NCBI GenBank assembly: GCA_034509925.1
Contig: CM067526.1
Span: forward strand, 7,616,744-7,680,743
Origin: Hirudinaria manillensis
Lineage: Eukaryota; Annelida; Clitellata; Hirudinida; Hirudinidae
Direction of reading: 5' to 3'
DNA length: 64,000 nucleotides
A model generated the notes under the pieces. It searched no databases. It was given only the letters and a program-made list of their open reading frames with translations, and had not been told where the DNA came from. Each line of letters opens with the position of its first letter. The first letter of the stretch is position 1. This document shows, one piece after another, positions 48,043 through 60,400 of the stretch. The position numbers and the translations under genes are program-made.

Positions 48043-51000
48043 TTACTCGGTTTTCAAAGAGTTGACGACGGCGCATATCTTGAGAGCGGGACCCAGTTTG
48101 ACGTTAAGGGTGGTCATCAGATGATCCTCCTTCAAAAGTCCGAGAGCAGAACCGTCGATTTCTTGCTGACGGAACTCTTGGGCGTACGTGCCGCAGCCGG
48201 GAAGGGAAGCCACGAAGTCGTGCACGTCGTCGACGCTCCACTGCGACAGAGGTTTGTCGGGACATCGTACTCCCGCCAAGTCGTCGTCGAAGGCGTTTCC
48301 TGCCGCCTGCTGTTTCGCGGTCTGGGTAGCGTTGCCGGCGTTTTGGAGACGAGCCTGTTTGTTGGGAGTGACGGCCGTGGCGGGCAAGGAATAAATCGGA
48401 TGTTGCTGCTGCTGCTGTTGTTGCGCTTGCGGTCGGAGGTTGCGATCGATCTGCTGCGAGTCGGAAGCCGTCAGGAGCACCTCGTTGTTTCCGCAAGGAA
48501 CCGAGGCGGCGACGGGAGCCGGAACGTGAACGGACGCTGCCACCGTCGCTGTGGTCGGCTGGAAAAGATGACTCGCTTCAGTACAGATTCTGTAATCTAT
48601 AAATCAATAAATTGACACCATTAAAAATGTGTTTACCCCTCTGTCTGCAATTAATCCCTGCTGCTGGCTCTTGGGTTGACCCAAAGGTCGTTTGCTGCCC
48701 TTGATGACGGACATCATGCTCCCCTGCTTGGCGTCGGACGAGCCGTGTTCGGCAGCCTGCTTGAACTTGTTGCTGTGAGCGCTGAACCTCTTCGAGCAAC
48801 TGACCGAACAGAATCTCTTCGAGCAGGGAAAAGTTTCTGCCGGACCCATCTCTCCGCAGAACTCGCAAATGAGATGAGTGGCAGACGATCTGTCTTGAGC
48901 TGCAGATAGGAACGAACATCTTGCATTCATTCACCAGTATCGTTTGTACCAAATAATCGATCGTCGTTAATTTACAAAGAACCATTTTATTGCAACTTCA
49001 CATTTTACGAGCAAAGGTCGGTTGGTCGTTCGAAACAATCGGATGCTGCAGGAGCTTCGTCGTAAAAGAATTCCGTTTGCAAAATCCAAAAGAACGAACA
49101 AAGAGCAAACCTTTGCCAGAAGGAGCCAATCTCTGCTGACCCGAGGGCGTCGCCTGCGACGGAAACGCGTGCTTGACGTTCGTGGCGACGTGCTGCCTCT
49201 GAGGTTGAGACGAACTGAGGTTCATCGGAGCGAGTTGAACCCTCTGGACGGGGTCGACCGGGACGTCGCGGACCTGCACCACGGCAGGCGAACGCGACTC
49301 GAGGACGACTTCGTTGCCGACGAGGGTCGAGGGAACGTCGCCGTCACCAGGGGGTCGCTCGACTTCTCGTTCTCCAGATTCTGAACGATCGTTTTATTTA
49401 ATTTTATTGCAATATTTAGGGTTTATCTCAGTATTTATCACTCATTTAGTATTTATTACAGTATTTACTATTTATCACTTATTTAGTTAAGATCCGTTAA
49501 CCAATTTGCATAATTCGATAGACCGACCCACGTCGACGATCGCTTACTGATTTTCTTCGATGCTGGCAAACTCTCGTCCTCTGTTTCATCGTCGTCGTCG
49601 TCCTCCTCCTCCTCGGTGCTCGAATCTTCCAATCTGCTGCTGCTGCAGCTCCTGGTCGCAGAATCTTTTATCAGGGACTCCAAGGACGACGACTTTAGAG
49701 TTGAACTCAGAAATTGATTGCTGACAGGTGTTCGATTCACCTGTAAAATTGAGAAGGAAATTTTGATAAAGCAATTATCACGAAGGCACGCTTCCACGCG
49801 ACGGTGAATTTAAAAAATAATAAATTTTAGCACGAGCGAGACTCGTGAAATAAATTTATACTTCAAATTACACCCCTTCTTATCACAATGTCACCGAATA
49901 ATATGTAATTTTTAGTTTAATATAATGTAAATTATTTAATTCTGCCAAAAATATTTAATATAATAGTATTAAAAGTTAAAATCAATCAAAAATAACACGA
50001 AATGTTCAGTGGAAGATCAATTGAAAGTGAAAGTGAAATTAAAAAGCACCTGAACAATTAAAAACAAATAAAATAATAAGTAAATACTTGTTAAACAATA
50101 CTTAACGACCAAGCCACTCCAATCACATCAAAACGATTTGCACGTTTGATTGACAGAAAAAATAACTCACCGGAAAAGGTTCTGTGGCTTCTTGTATGAT
50201 GAACCCTTCGATGATGTGAGTCAAAACTTTAGGCTTCGAACTCCTTTTTCTCTTTTTCCTCTCGGTCTTTCCGAAAGACTTCGCGGTCGACCGATTAGAA
50301 GGTTCTTCGACGATGACCAACCTCTGCTCGTCGTGGTCTTCTTCTTTCGTAGGAAGTGCCACCTGGTGGACGTTACTCGAGACGTTCCTTCCATCTTCCG
50401 AGGGTTCCTCGGTCGCCGGGTTTCCCCGAGCGGACGAATCGGGAGGAGAAAATGCTGGAAAGTTTTTGTCTTTCTCTTGATTTTGAACCCCGATTTTGCA
50501 CGAAGAGTTCCCTTCGACCTCCATTTTCTCGAGCTGCCTCTTCTCTTCGATCGGACGTTGTTGCTGTTTCGGTTGGACGACGATGACGGCGGGATGGGGT
50601 CGGGACGCCGCAGGGTCGCGAACGGACGGGGTCCCTTCGCCCCGGGACGCGACGGGCGTCTGCTCGTTCCTTCCGAGCGAGGAAGTCTCGGAGGAGGACG
50701 CGGAAGGGTTGCCGCGGAAAGGGGAAGTCGCGGAAGTCGCGGAAGTCGAAACGGCGAGCGGGGTCGCGGAGTTCGAGAGCAGGTTTTGTTGCGATTGGAC
50801 GTTCGCAGAGGAATTGGGAGTCGCCGAAGTTGTCGACAGCAAAGAAGCAGATGCAGAGGAATTCGATTTGGCGATGCTCTGCAGTTTACCGGAACCGGAC
50901 TTGTGGCCCGACTTTCCGGCGCCTTGTTGGGAACCGGAAGATCCGCCCGCGTTCTTGTCTCCCCTCCTCGGTTGCGGATTGACTTGGTTGATGACTGCTG

Positions 51001-54000
51001 CAGTTTGTGGTGCAATGTTTGCAATGTCTGTTAGATTATTTTGTTAACATACTTTAACGAAAATACTAATGCTTACGAAACTCTTACGTTACTTATGTAA
51101 CATTAAAAGGTGGTCTCTAATAGGAATTAAAGCATGTTATTAAACATCTATAAATAGTTTTATAAATACATTTCACACAGATACCAGAATTTAACAAAAC
51201 ATTTAAATGTCAGAATATGTTTAGAAACTGGATCTGTCGGGTTTTTTTGGTCGTCTTTTGGCAAGAAAACATCATTTGGTCTTGAAAACCAAAAATAAAA
51301 GATTGCAAACATCATCGCCGCACGTGCACGGTCGTCATGTGTCCGTGTCAGAAAATGTCAAAATCGTAAGAAAGTCTTTTTAAAAATGTAAATAAATTTT
51401 GTCTCATTTTACGTCGAGCTCTTGCATTGAAAGCATTTTGGAAATAAATAAAATTAAATAATTCCCAGAAAACTGCCTGGCAAAGACACAAGTTCAATAA
51501 AGCACGGCAAACAAAATACAAAAAAAGAATTCTATCGAAGCGATAAAAAAAACTTTTACAACGCAATTACTTTTGACTTGTTGGATAGGTTGTAGTTGTT
51601 GTACGTTTCCAACGACTCCTTGCTGCGTGGAGAATGCGTCTGCAGTTCTAATGTACAGGGGTTGGGAGCCGAGCAGAGTCGGAGTCCCCCCTGCTTGAGG
51701 AGTCACCAGGAGTTGCTGGTTCATTAGGGGCACCTGATGTTGTTTTGATAAAGTTAAAATCAGAAACTTTAGGACAAATGGCTTCAGAGAAAATTGATTA
51801 ATAAAGATTTAACGGCTGTAATAAACTGTCAGTAAAGTCTTCAAAGTGAAGAGTGAGACCCGAACGAATGACGAAACACTTTTATGAGAAGAAATTACTG
51901 AAAACTGATTTTAAATTGTAAAAGGAATAAAAATTAATACCTGTATTTGGCCCAGGTTGAGGACGGTCTGATTGGTGCTTAGGATTTGACCGGTGTTGGT
52001 GGTGATGAAACTCGGGGCATGGGCGAACCTCAATGATCCGTTGTTGCCTATGGTGAATTGGGCAGTAGGACCCATGGATCCCAAATTCAGGGGTCTTTGT
52101 TGCTGATATATTGTGGGCTGTTGGGGCTGCTGCTGAATGGTTTGGTTCTGAAGCATTCCTATTGGATGCGATGAATTTGGTCACATTACCATTGGGCAAC
52201 AGTAAAGACTATTACCAACAATATTCATAGCAAATTTTACTCACCAATTGTTCCAAACAACAGAGGTTGTTGAGTCTGCTTCTGCAAGAGTTGCTTCTGA
52301 TTGATGTTGTTGTTGCCGGCGTTGTTGTTGCACACGTTCGTTTGCTGGGGGAGGACCGTGGCGAGCCCCTTGACCGAGAGGGCTTGCGGTTGCTGGGTTT
52401 GTTGGGGAATCGTGTAAGAGCCCGACACCGCCAGTCGTATCATGGACACGTTCGGGTGGGGAGCGTTTTGTTGCTGCTGCTGTTGCAAGCAGGACAGGTT
52501 TTGTTGCGGTTGTTGAGCAGAAGTGGCAGGAAGGATCGTTTGAGTCTTCGAGGACCCCTCGGACTGCTGAGTCTGCTGCTGGGGTTGGGACTGCTGTTGG
52601 AAATTGGTGATGCTTGCTTGTTGTTGCTGTTGCTGAGTACTTTGATGTTGTTGCTGGATGGTCACTCCATTATTTTGCAAGCCTTCAGGGACAAGATATT
52701 TAAAATAATTGAAACAATTTTTTAAAATCTTAAAATATCTAAATGGGATGTATGCAAAAAATGGTTATTCATGTATTTCTCAAGAATATAACAAGAAAGA
52801 AAATAAATTCACCAGAGCACACTGGTTATTGGATAACATGGTTCATAAGCAATGGATAACATGGTTCATAAGCAATGGATAACATGGTTCATAAGCAATG
52901 GATAACATGGTTCATAAGCAATGGATAACCTGGCATGGATTGGAACATGAACTGTTGTTGTAAACACTGTTGCTGAATGAACTGATTCGGTCCCGTCTGA
53001 ACCAGTTGCACTTGCGGCACTCCGGACACCATGTGACCTCCCGCGAAAGTGTTGGTCGGAGCGGCCAAGAACTGTTGGCAGCCCATGGATGGAACGTCGA
53101 TCTGAAATGAGAGTCGATGATTTTTTTCTTGCTTCCCGTGTTCGGCAGTTTAAATTCAGCTGGTGTTTGTAATCGCTCGGGTGCTACTCGTAAATGCTTG
53201 CTACTAAATATGTGGACATTAATAAGTAAATAAATATTAATTAATGAAAGGTAGTCATTCAGCAAAATCTTTGAGGAAAGTGACTAAAATGACTTGAAAT
53301 GCATCCAAGCAGTGAAAAATAAGCAGCTCTTAAATAAAATGCCCCTTGAAAATGAGTCCAATAAATCAGGTCCATCAGAAAGTAGCCACAAAAACTGACC
53401 ACAAAAAGCTGAAAATTAAGTTGAGTCATATCTTATTTTAAAGGCTTAAACAAGATCATCGTCGTCGTCATCATCACAGTCATTGACGCCACCATCACCA
53501 TCATCGTCGTCGTCGTCATCATCACCATCATCACTGATTAAAAGTGAGCTAAGCCAATCGTAAGAACTTTATGGAGTTTTAATAAGCAAAAATTTAATTT
53601 GAAAGAAATCTTATAGTTTTCAATGAAAGCAATGAAGATCATCTTCAAAATAACATTTAAGATGAGCTTCTTTGTCAGACTTAAAATAAATTAATAAATT
53701 AATTAAATTAATAAATTAAATTTACAAAAAAAAAACATATCAGATATCTAAAATGAAGTGTTTGATGATGTGCTTGTTGATGGCATGATGTGCCAAACAA
53801 TACTTAAATTCATGTTTGAAGCAAATGTTTGTGTTTGAAATACAATACAAGAATTTTGAAAATAATGAATTTATTGCAAATAAATTGAGAAAATGACTTA
53901 AATGATGGATTTATAATGAAAATAATGCAGACAAATAAATCTAATTTATTGACAAATTAACCTAACCATCAGCAATTTAATAAAATGGTTTAAATCCATT

Positions 54001-57000
54001 CAATACTGCATCCATTAATAATTAGTTAAGGTATTTCACAAAATTAACATCATTAACTATGCTTGATTCACAAAACTTGGACTAAACTTTGTGATTTGCT
54101 CCTGCTTATCAATGGAAGAAAGCGATTACAAGATTTTTGATTTGTCAAGATTTTTGAATGTGCCATTATGCGATATAAGTTTTGTCAACAACATCATTAA
54201 ATGTCACACGAATTCACAGGTTAAATTACAAAGTTAATTGCGTACCTGTTGCGTTCTGGTGAGATCAGGAGTGCAAAAGATTTGAGTGCCGTTGAAGATG
54301 GTGCCAGGCTGAGCGACGAGGCTTTGAAAATTTTGAGGGGCGATGAGGCTTTGGCCGAGATTCGTCAGTTGAAACGTGGGTTGAGTTGCCAAAGCATTTC
54401 CGACGGGTTGATGGAGTTGGAAACTGGCAGTTTGCTGTTGCGGCTGAGTAGCGGAGTGTTGCTGCTGCTGTTGCTGTTGTTGTTGCTGCTCTGCTCCGGC
54501 GACCTGCGCCACCGCGGTCGCGGTGGAAACCGGATGGACTATTTGCTGACTGACGGTTTCTTGGGCGACCGCCACCCTCTGCTGGACCGCGACGTTGTCC
54601 GACACGACCACCGTCTGCTGAAGAACTCCTTGCATCGTGGTCGTCTGCTGCAAAGAGCCGTGGCCGGGGTCGGGGTTCATCTGGACGTTGAAGCAGCCCG
54701 ACGTCTGCTGGGCCATTCCGGCCGTCACCGCTTGTTGGAATTGTTGTTGCTGATGTTGCACGAGCAAGTTGCTTCGCTGGGCAGCTGGGTTTCCATCTCC
54801 GTCCGAGTTGACCGCCACCGTGCCCGGCTGAGAACTTGCAGTCGTCTGGCAGGAAAATAAACGTTAAAACGCTATCGGAAACATATTAACGAGCAGGCAA
54901 TACCTTTTAATATAATTTATATTTTTATTAAATGTCAAAAGAAAAGAAAAATGGAGAACGATTTTACAAAACTGCCAGCAGGTCACAAGCCAACCAAATG
55001 TGGGCCATAGTCATCAATATGGATGTGCATCCATTTAAATGCCATCCATTTAAAATAACATTTATGGTGTTTTGGCAAATAACATTTGACACCCAGTCTT
55101 TTATTTTTTAAATATACTAATGTATATTTTCTAATGCACAATAATATATTATGTTCCCAGTGTTAACCTGGATCAAACAACACTGTTAAAATTGCATCTA
55201 AACTATATTTAAAATTTCTTTTTACAAGACATTCCTCAGTTCGTTTGACATAAAGCAGACCAGCAAGTTGCTACAAACCTTGAAAATTTGATCAAAAGTC
55301 AGCTCAAATTTGAGAAGACATAATCACCCATTTCTATCTATAATAAATTTTACAACAGAATTAAAAAAATTAAATCATTTTGATGTTTTGAAGTTTTGTA
55401 GTTTTTTAAATTTTTAGTTGAACGAGAGTAAAAATAACATAAAATATAAAATTTAAGTAAATTAAAAGTTTAATGTTTGTAAAAATTAGCATATTGTTTT
55501 GACAGACACGTGACAGACATGTCTCTTGGTGACAGTGTGGAATATATGGAACAAAATCATTCAGACTGAGAAGCAGGCCAGTTCTCAGTATATGATTACT
55601 GCTAACAAAGGGATTTATTACTTTTACTTTCAAAGTACTTTTACTTTCCAAGATTATCTTGAAAATCCACGGAGGATTGCCCACGCTGCTGTCTGGCGTG
55701 GAAGAGCAGCAGAAGATGAAGATGAAGAGGAGGATGAGGAAAGAGAAGAAGATAAAGCCAATAAGGCGCATTGGAGGGAATATGGGAGGAGTAAAAGAGA
55801 ATTCCAGAGAGGGACGACAGAACGGAGGAAAACAAGCAACGCTTGTCCTCCTTGGATTTCCGTTCCAAGTTTTTTTTTTTAAACGAGAAACTACTTCAGA
55901 GAGAGGTTCATGCAAACATGCTTTCATGTGTCGCGTGCAACTCATCCTGCTCCCAGGAATATAATGCATTGAAATTGATGAAGATGGCCACGATACGACG
56001 ACGATGACGACGACGATAACGAAGGAGAGGCAAAGTTGGTGTGGCCGTGTGCGTGGTACGTGACGTAAATGATAAAAACGCGCATTAGATGTTGAGCCCG
56101 GCAAGACCATCAATTAATTAGGGGGTAGTGCATAAACAACAATCAATAATGAATGCATTGATCAAGTAATGCCAGGACTGAAGGTGACGTTTTAAATTTA
56201 AGGTGACCAGGTCACGTTTGTGATGACCAATCATCGTCACCTACGTCGTCGTCGTCGTCGTCGTCACCAGTGACCTCGATTTGGAGAAGATTAAAAGAAG
56301 ATTTTAATAAATTGCAGGAAGAGTTTCTATTGTTATCATTTTTTTCCTTTTGTAATGCATTACGTTAACGTTGGTGCTTGCGTGGGTGTTGGTGGTGGGT
56401 CATAAATGCCGGGGAGACCTACCTGGATTGATTCCGTGGTAATGGGGGTTTCCATGGTTGACAGGTTGGCAGTTGGCAGGGAAAGGTTTGTGGTCGCTAA
56501 GGCCATTGAACTCTGGGAGCTATTCATAGCTTGAGGACATCTATTCAAATTCCTGTCTTTATCGTGGCTGGATTTTACTTGTATCTCGGCAGCCACTTCA
56601 CCTCCAATCGCGGACGGAACAGAACCGACGGCAAACGCATCCGAAGGGAAGGATGCAGAGACCGTAGGGCAAGTTAGCTTTCTCTGGAGTGATGAAGATT
56701 GAGTCGGATTAAATGAAGACGACGGGGACTGCGTAGAGTTATGGGCAGCGTTATTGGCAGATGCAAAAACTGCTTCGCTCTTTGGAGTAGCTGCTTTAGA
56801 TGGAGATGAAGATGGAGGTTGTTGTGGTGATGAATGAGAGACTCCAATTGAAGTGCAAGAAGAAAGAACAAGTCGAGTTTCCTTTCCAGGAGAGGATGAA
56901 GAAGCCACAGACGTCTGAGCAGATTCTGATGACGATACCAATGCCGAGCTGGAAGCTACAGCGCTCTGTTCCATGCGAGATAAATTCTGCCTGGTCTCCT

Positions 57001-57007
57001 CTGACAT
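48043..57007 (-). CDS. ph: Polyhomeotic (PRC1 subunit), 11 coding exons, 1424 aa
   Basis: Polycomb repressive complex 1 subunit whose SAM domain polymerises to compact chromatin. Exons: 57007-56423, 54845-54246, 53101-52930, 52682-52245, 52158-51941, 51733-51571, 51027-50171, 49740-49548, 49380-49111, 48899-48637, 48558-48043. In order: Ser-rich N-terminus, long Gln-rich region (residues about 200-720, including a ten-glutamine run), the conserved KPKVLTHIIEGFIIQE segment before EPFPV (about 985-1015), an acidic patch, the FCS zinc finger (ICEFCGEMG and KRFCSVSC, about 1175-1205) and the C-terminal SAM domain (LSQWSVDDVHDFVASLPGC through LNVKLGPALKI, about 1357-1424). All junction phases agree. 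The first coding exon starts exactly at a 3' splice site with ATG, so leader exons lie upstream; extra N-terminal coding exons cannot be excluded. Confidence 0.93.
52831..52930. repeat. 23-bp tandem repeat, 4.3 copies, at a polyhomeotic splice donor
   Basis: Four perfect copies of a 23-bp unit beginning GGATAACATGGTTCATAAGC start at 52831, 52854, 52877 and 52900, plus a partial copy from 52923. The partial copy contains the exon 3 donor (minus strand GTTATCC), so each full unit carries a decoy version of the same GTTATCC sequence downstream in the intron. Confidence 0.95.
53453..53535. repeat. Degenerate (ATC/GTC)n repeat in a polyhomeotic intron
   Basis: About 80 bp of interrupted CATCGT/CATCAC trinucleotides in the intron between exons 2 and 3. 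The 53102-54245 intron otherwise holds nothing recognisable. Confidence 0.85.
54846..56422. other. Polyhomeotic intron between coding exons 1 and 2
   Basis: About 1.6 kb of AT-rich intron. It includes a purine-rich GA stretch near 55705-55760 and a (CGT)n run at 56244-56266. A 235-codon minus-strand frame (55406-56113) has no homology that I recognise and a low-complexity composition, so it was not called. Confidence 0.5.
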
Positions 57008-57057
57008 CTGTAATGCAAGATAATTTTCCAAGATGAGACTCACTCACTGCCAGACGT

Positions 57058-57434
57058 ACTCACTCACTCACTCACTCACTCACTCACTCACTCACTCACT
57101 CACTCACTCACTCACTCACTCACTCACTCACTCACTCACTCACTCACTCACTCACTCACTCACTCACTCACTCACTCACTCACTCACTCACTCACTCACT
57201 CACTCACTCACTCACTCACTCACTCACTCACTCACTCACTCACTCACTCACTCACTCACTCACTCACTCACTCACTCACTCACTCACTCACTCACTCACT
57301 CACTCACTCACTCACTCACTCACTCACTCACTCACTCACTCACTCACTCACTCACTCACTCACTCACTCACTCACTCACTCACTCACTCACTCACTCACT
57401 CACTCACTCACTCACTCACTCACTCACTCACTCA
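57058..57434. repeat. (ACTC)n tetranucleotide array, about 94 copies
   Basis: About 377 bp of uninterrupted CACTCACT units, with a few degenerate copies on each side (57037-57048; CAGT units to 57444). It ends about 50 bp from the acceptor of the first polyhomeotic coding exon. On the transcribed (minus) strand it reads (GAGT)n, so GTGAGT recurs every 4 nt. The open frame through it (a repeating Leu-Thr-His-Ser) is an artefact. Array length is the part most likely to be wrong in an assembly. Confidence 0.97.
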
Positions 57435-57444
57435 GTCAGTCAGT

Positions 57445-60400
57445 TACTAAGGCATTGTGTACAAAAGCAACACCGCATTAAAGGACCGGCAATTACATTT
57501 CAGAATTTCTTTGAAAGATCTATTTTTAAAAATAATGGATTTAAAAGTTTCCTAAATTATTAAATAAGAACGCCGTCCAAAATAGCCCGGTCTAATTTTA
57601 TTTTCAATTTAAGTCTATTAATGGCTTTAAAATGTTTTAATTCTTATTACGTTCTTTGTCAATAAATGCCCAACCGTTTAACATTTAACAATGCTTCAGT
57701 TCAATTTCATTATCGTGGATTTATAAAAAGCAAATAATGTTCTGCCAATGAAATTGATTGGTAATAATTGAACGAAGCAACCCAGCGACTGTAATGATTT
57801 TAACGGCACTACCTACATCACATCAGTTACAATTAATTAATTAATTAAAGGAAATAACTAATTAATTAATCAATTAGTTAGTTGTGCTTTAATGGATGAA
57901 GTGATTGTTACAGCTTCATGAACTCTAGAAATGATCAGCACGTTATTGTTCACTTAAAATCCAGCCTCCAGTGTCACAGCTTCGTTGAATTATTCACAAT
58001 TGTTTCCAAGCACCTGCTGTCCAAGAGAAAGTAAAAATTCTCCACCAACTTCATCACAATTCACATTGGAACAGCAACATTTCAAAAAGAAAGACCATAC
58101 TGTGTGAAACACATTTTTACCTGCCTCGATACCTGCCCTCGTGCAAAGCAACCTCTCACGACCAAATGTTGCAAATGTCTACCATCTTAAGATGAGACGT
58201 ACAAAGATTCTTTCTAATTAATTGCTTTCAGCTATCACATCAAAGCAGCCACATTAACCAAGAAGATACAGGCAAATGGAAGGCCAATAGATTCATGAAC
58301 TCCGGGCATAAAGCGCCCTCCAGAGAGGACATCTCATCTAGCCAAGATGCTCCTACCGACCAATATAGGGCAAGTGCAGTTATATAGTCAAAGAAGGCAC
58401 ACATGAGGCGCAAACAAAGCGATCTAATATTAAGTTATCGCACTCCTCGTCTACACAGGAAAAAGTTCGGTTGTCGGGGATTTCCAAATCCAAGTTAAAC
58501 AGCCAGCGTCGATCAATCGTTACTCATCGTGGCACTCACAAACAAGCAAAAACGGCTGGAAACAGTCACTAGGGCTGAGAGTTTCCAAAATAATTGGAGA
58601 GGTTTCGGTTATCACTTCGGTCGGAAAGGAAACCGGGAAAGTCCGAAACATAAACAATTCGGCGATTCGCTAAGATGTTGGCACAACACCAATGTTTATG
58701 AAGAAATCCTTCCACATTTCCTGAGCGCATCCACCAAAGTAGTTTCATTAATTCAACGAAGATTTTAAGCACACAAAGTAGCCGATAGAGGAACCTAAAG
58801 TGAAATCGAGCAGAAGAAACGCCCAAAGTTACAATTGGACATTCGAAATACCCTAATTTCCCTAATTTTGCGACGGAATCTTCCTTACAAACACGAATCA
58901 GAGGAACAGCTACACATCGAAGATAAGATCGCGAAATCCCGGTACGAGACAACGCAAGGCAGATGTAATCGGGTCCGGGTTATCGAGGAGTGGCAGTGCT
59001 TTCATATTCAAATGCAACCGACCGTCCAGCCGTGCAATCCCATCTCCCTAATCTTACCTTCCACTGGGAACTTGTATTCTGAGAAGGGAGCATTAAGATT
59101 CACGTCAAAGTGGCTTAAGTCCAACTCACGATGATGGGTGTTGATGAGGCGTAGTCTTCCCAGGAAGACTGCCTATTACTTATGCATTCTCATTTATATT
59201 TACTATCTGTTTGTATACCAACCTTTTATGTTAATATTTAACTATTTATATACTAATTCATTTATATTTCTAATAATTGATATAATATTAAGTAATTAAA
59301 ATAATTACTCGTTCAACGAGGACCACCTGGTACGAAGTATTGTCGTAATTAATAAAAGCCTTCTGATAAGAAAATGCAGTTCGGAAAAATTCGTTTTTGC
59401 GAGATTAAATGTGTTCCAATATCCTAACAAGTGTTCTGCTATTATCTTAGGACATTTATTATAATATTTTTATTAACAATCATTATTGCCCCACGGCTGT
59501 CCATTTCAAGCCATTTCAAGGCGGTGGGTAGGCAACAAAAACAAGCAGGCATCTCGAGGCCGCGTCCACTGTTTATCAAACGTCAATCATCCTGGTAATG
59601 ATCTCACAATCACCTTTCCAAGCGGACAAGAACGCGCAAGAACAATCACCAGAAGCGAAATCGCTGAGCGGCACATCTTAATTACAATTAGTGCTTTCAC
59701 AGAAACCCCAAACGGGTAAAATTCCAGGACATTTTCCTAAGCTCGATGCCAGAGAGGCCTTCAATCGTTTCTGAGAAATCCTGAGAATAACCACATCTGC
59801 TTTTGTTCCGCTTAATGGTTACGCGTGAGACAAACGAATATGTACCTAAGATTCGAAAGTCCCTCGTACATCCCTATTCCTTTCTTTGGCCTTCGTGCAG
59901 CTGCATTCGATTAAAAATCTTAGACCGAAAATTGCCAAAGTGTTCCTACATCCACTAAGCCTCGCCTTGAACTCTTTCCAAAGCCCCAAGAACAAAAGAT
60001 AGCACGGCACAGCTTTTATCTGACATAGGAACAGAGCGATGGAGTGTAAGATGAATGAGTGACAGAGTGGATGGATGGATGGACGAATAGGTGCTACAGT
60101 GGACGAGCGAACGTCCAACACGCATGAACGCGGTCCAATCTAGAACGATTCTGGAAATTGAATGCAGGAACGTCAATGGAAGAAATAATGGATTCCCAAT
60201 AGTTTCTGGCCGCTGTCCAATAGCAGAGGAGATAAGCATTCTCTTCGGGGATGATAAACAAAAACGAGTTACTATGCAGCACAGCTCCTTACTCGGAAAA
60301 CCACCCCGCAATTCTCGACTGCACTCTCCTCTTGTGAGAGTTGCAAGTTAACAATCTTGTGATTCGTCTCCCATACGAAGCTGACTAGCGTTATGCAACA

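Noticed and set aside
48104-48615. Arg-rich open frames overlapping the SAM exon
   Set aside because: Out of frame with the SAM domain; they arise from the GC-rich codon usage of that exon.
50150-51034. Long plus-strand (294 codons) and alternative minus-strand (267 codons) frames
   Set aside because: Both are shadows of polyhomeotic exon 7, whose true frame contains KPKVLTHIIEGF and joins its neighbours in phase.
52831-52930. CRISPR-like regular repeat
   Set aside because: The 23-bp units are head-to-tail with no spacers, and the genome is animal; it is a minisatellite.
55406-56113. 235-codon minus-strand open frame
   Set aside because: It lies within a polyhomeotic intron, lacks a clear ATG start, is dominated by low-complexity hydrophobic and Ser runs from a GA-rich repeat, and matches no family I recognise.
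57033-57563. 176-codon plus-strand frame of repeating Leu-Thr-His-Ser
   Set aside because: It is only the translation of the ACTC tetranucleotide array.
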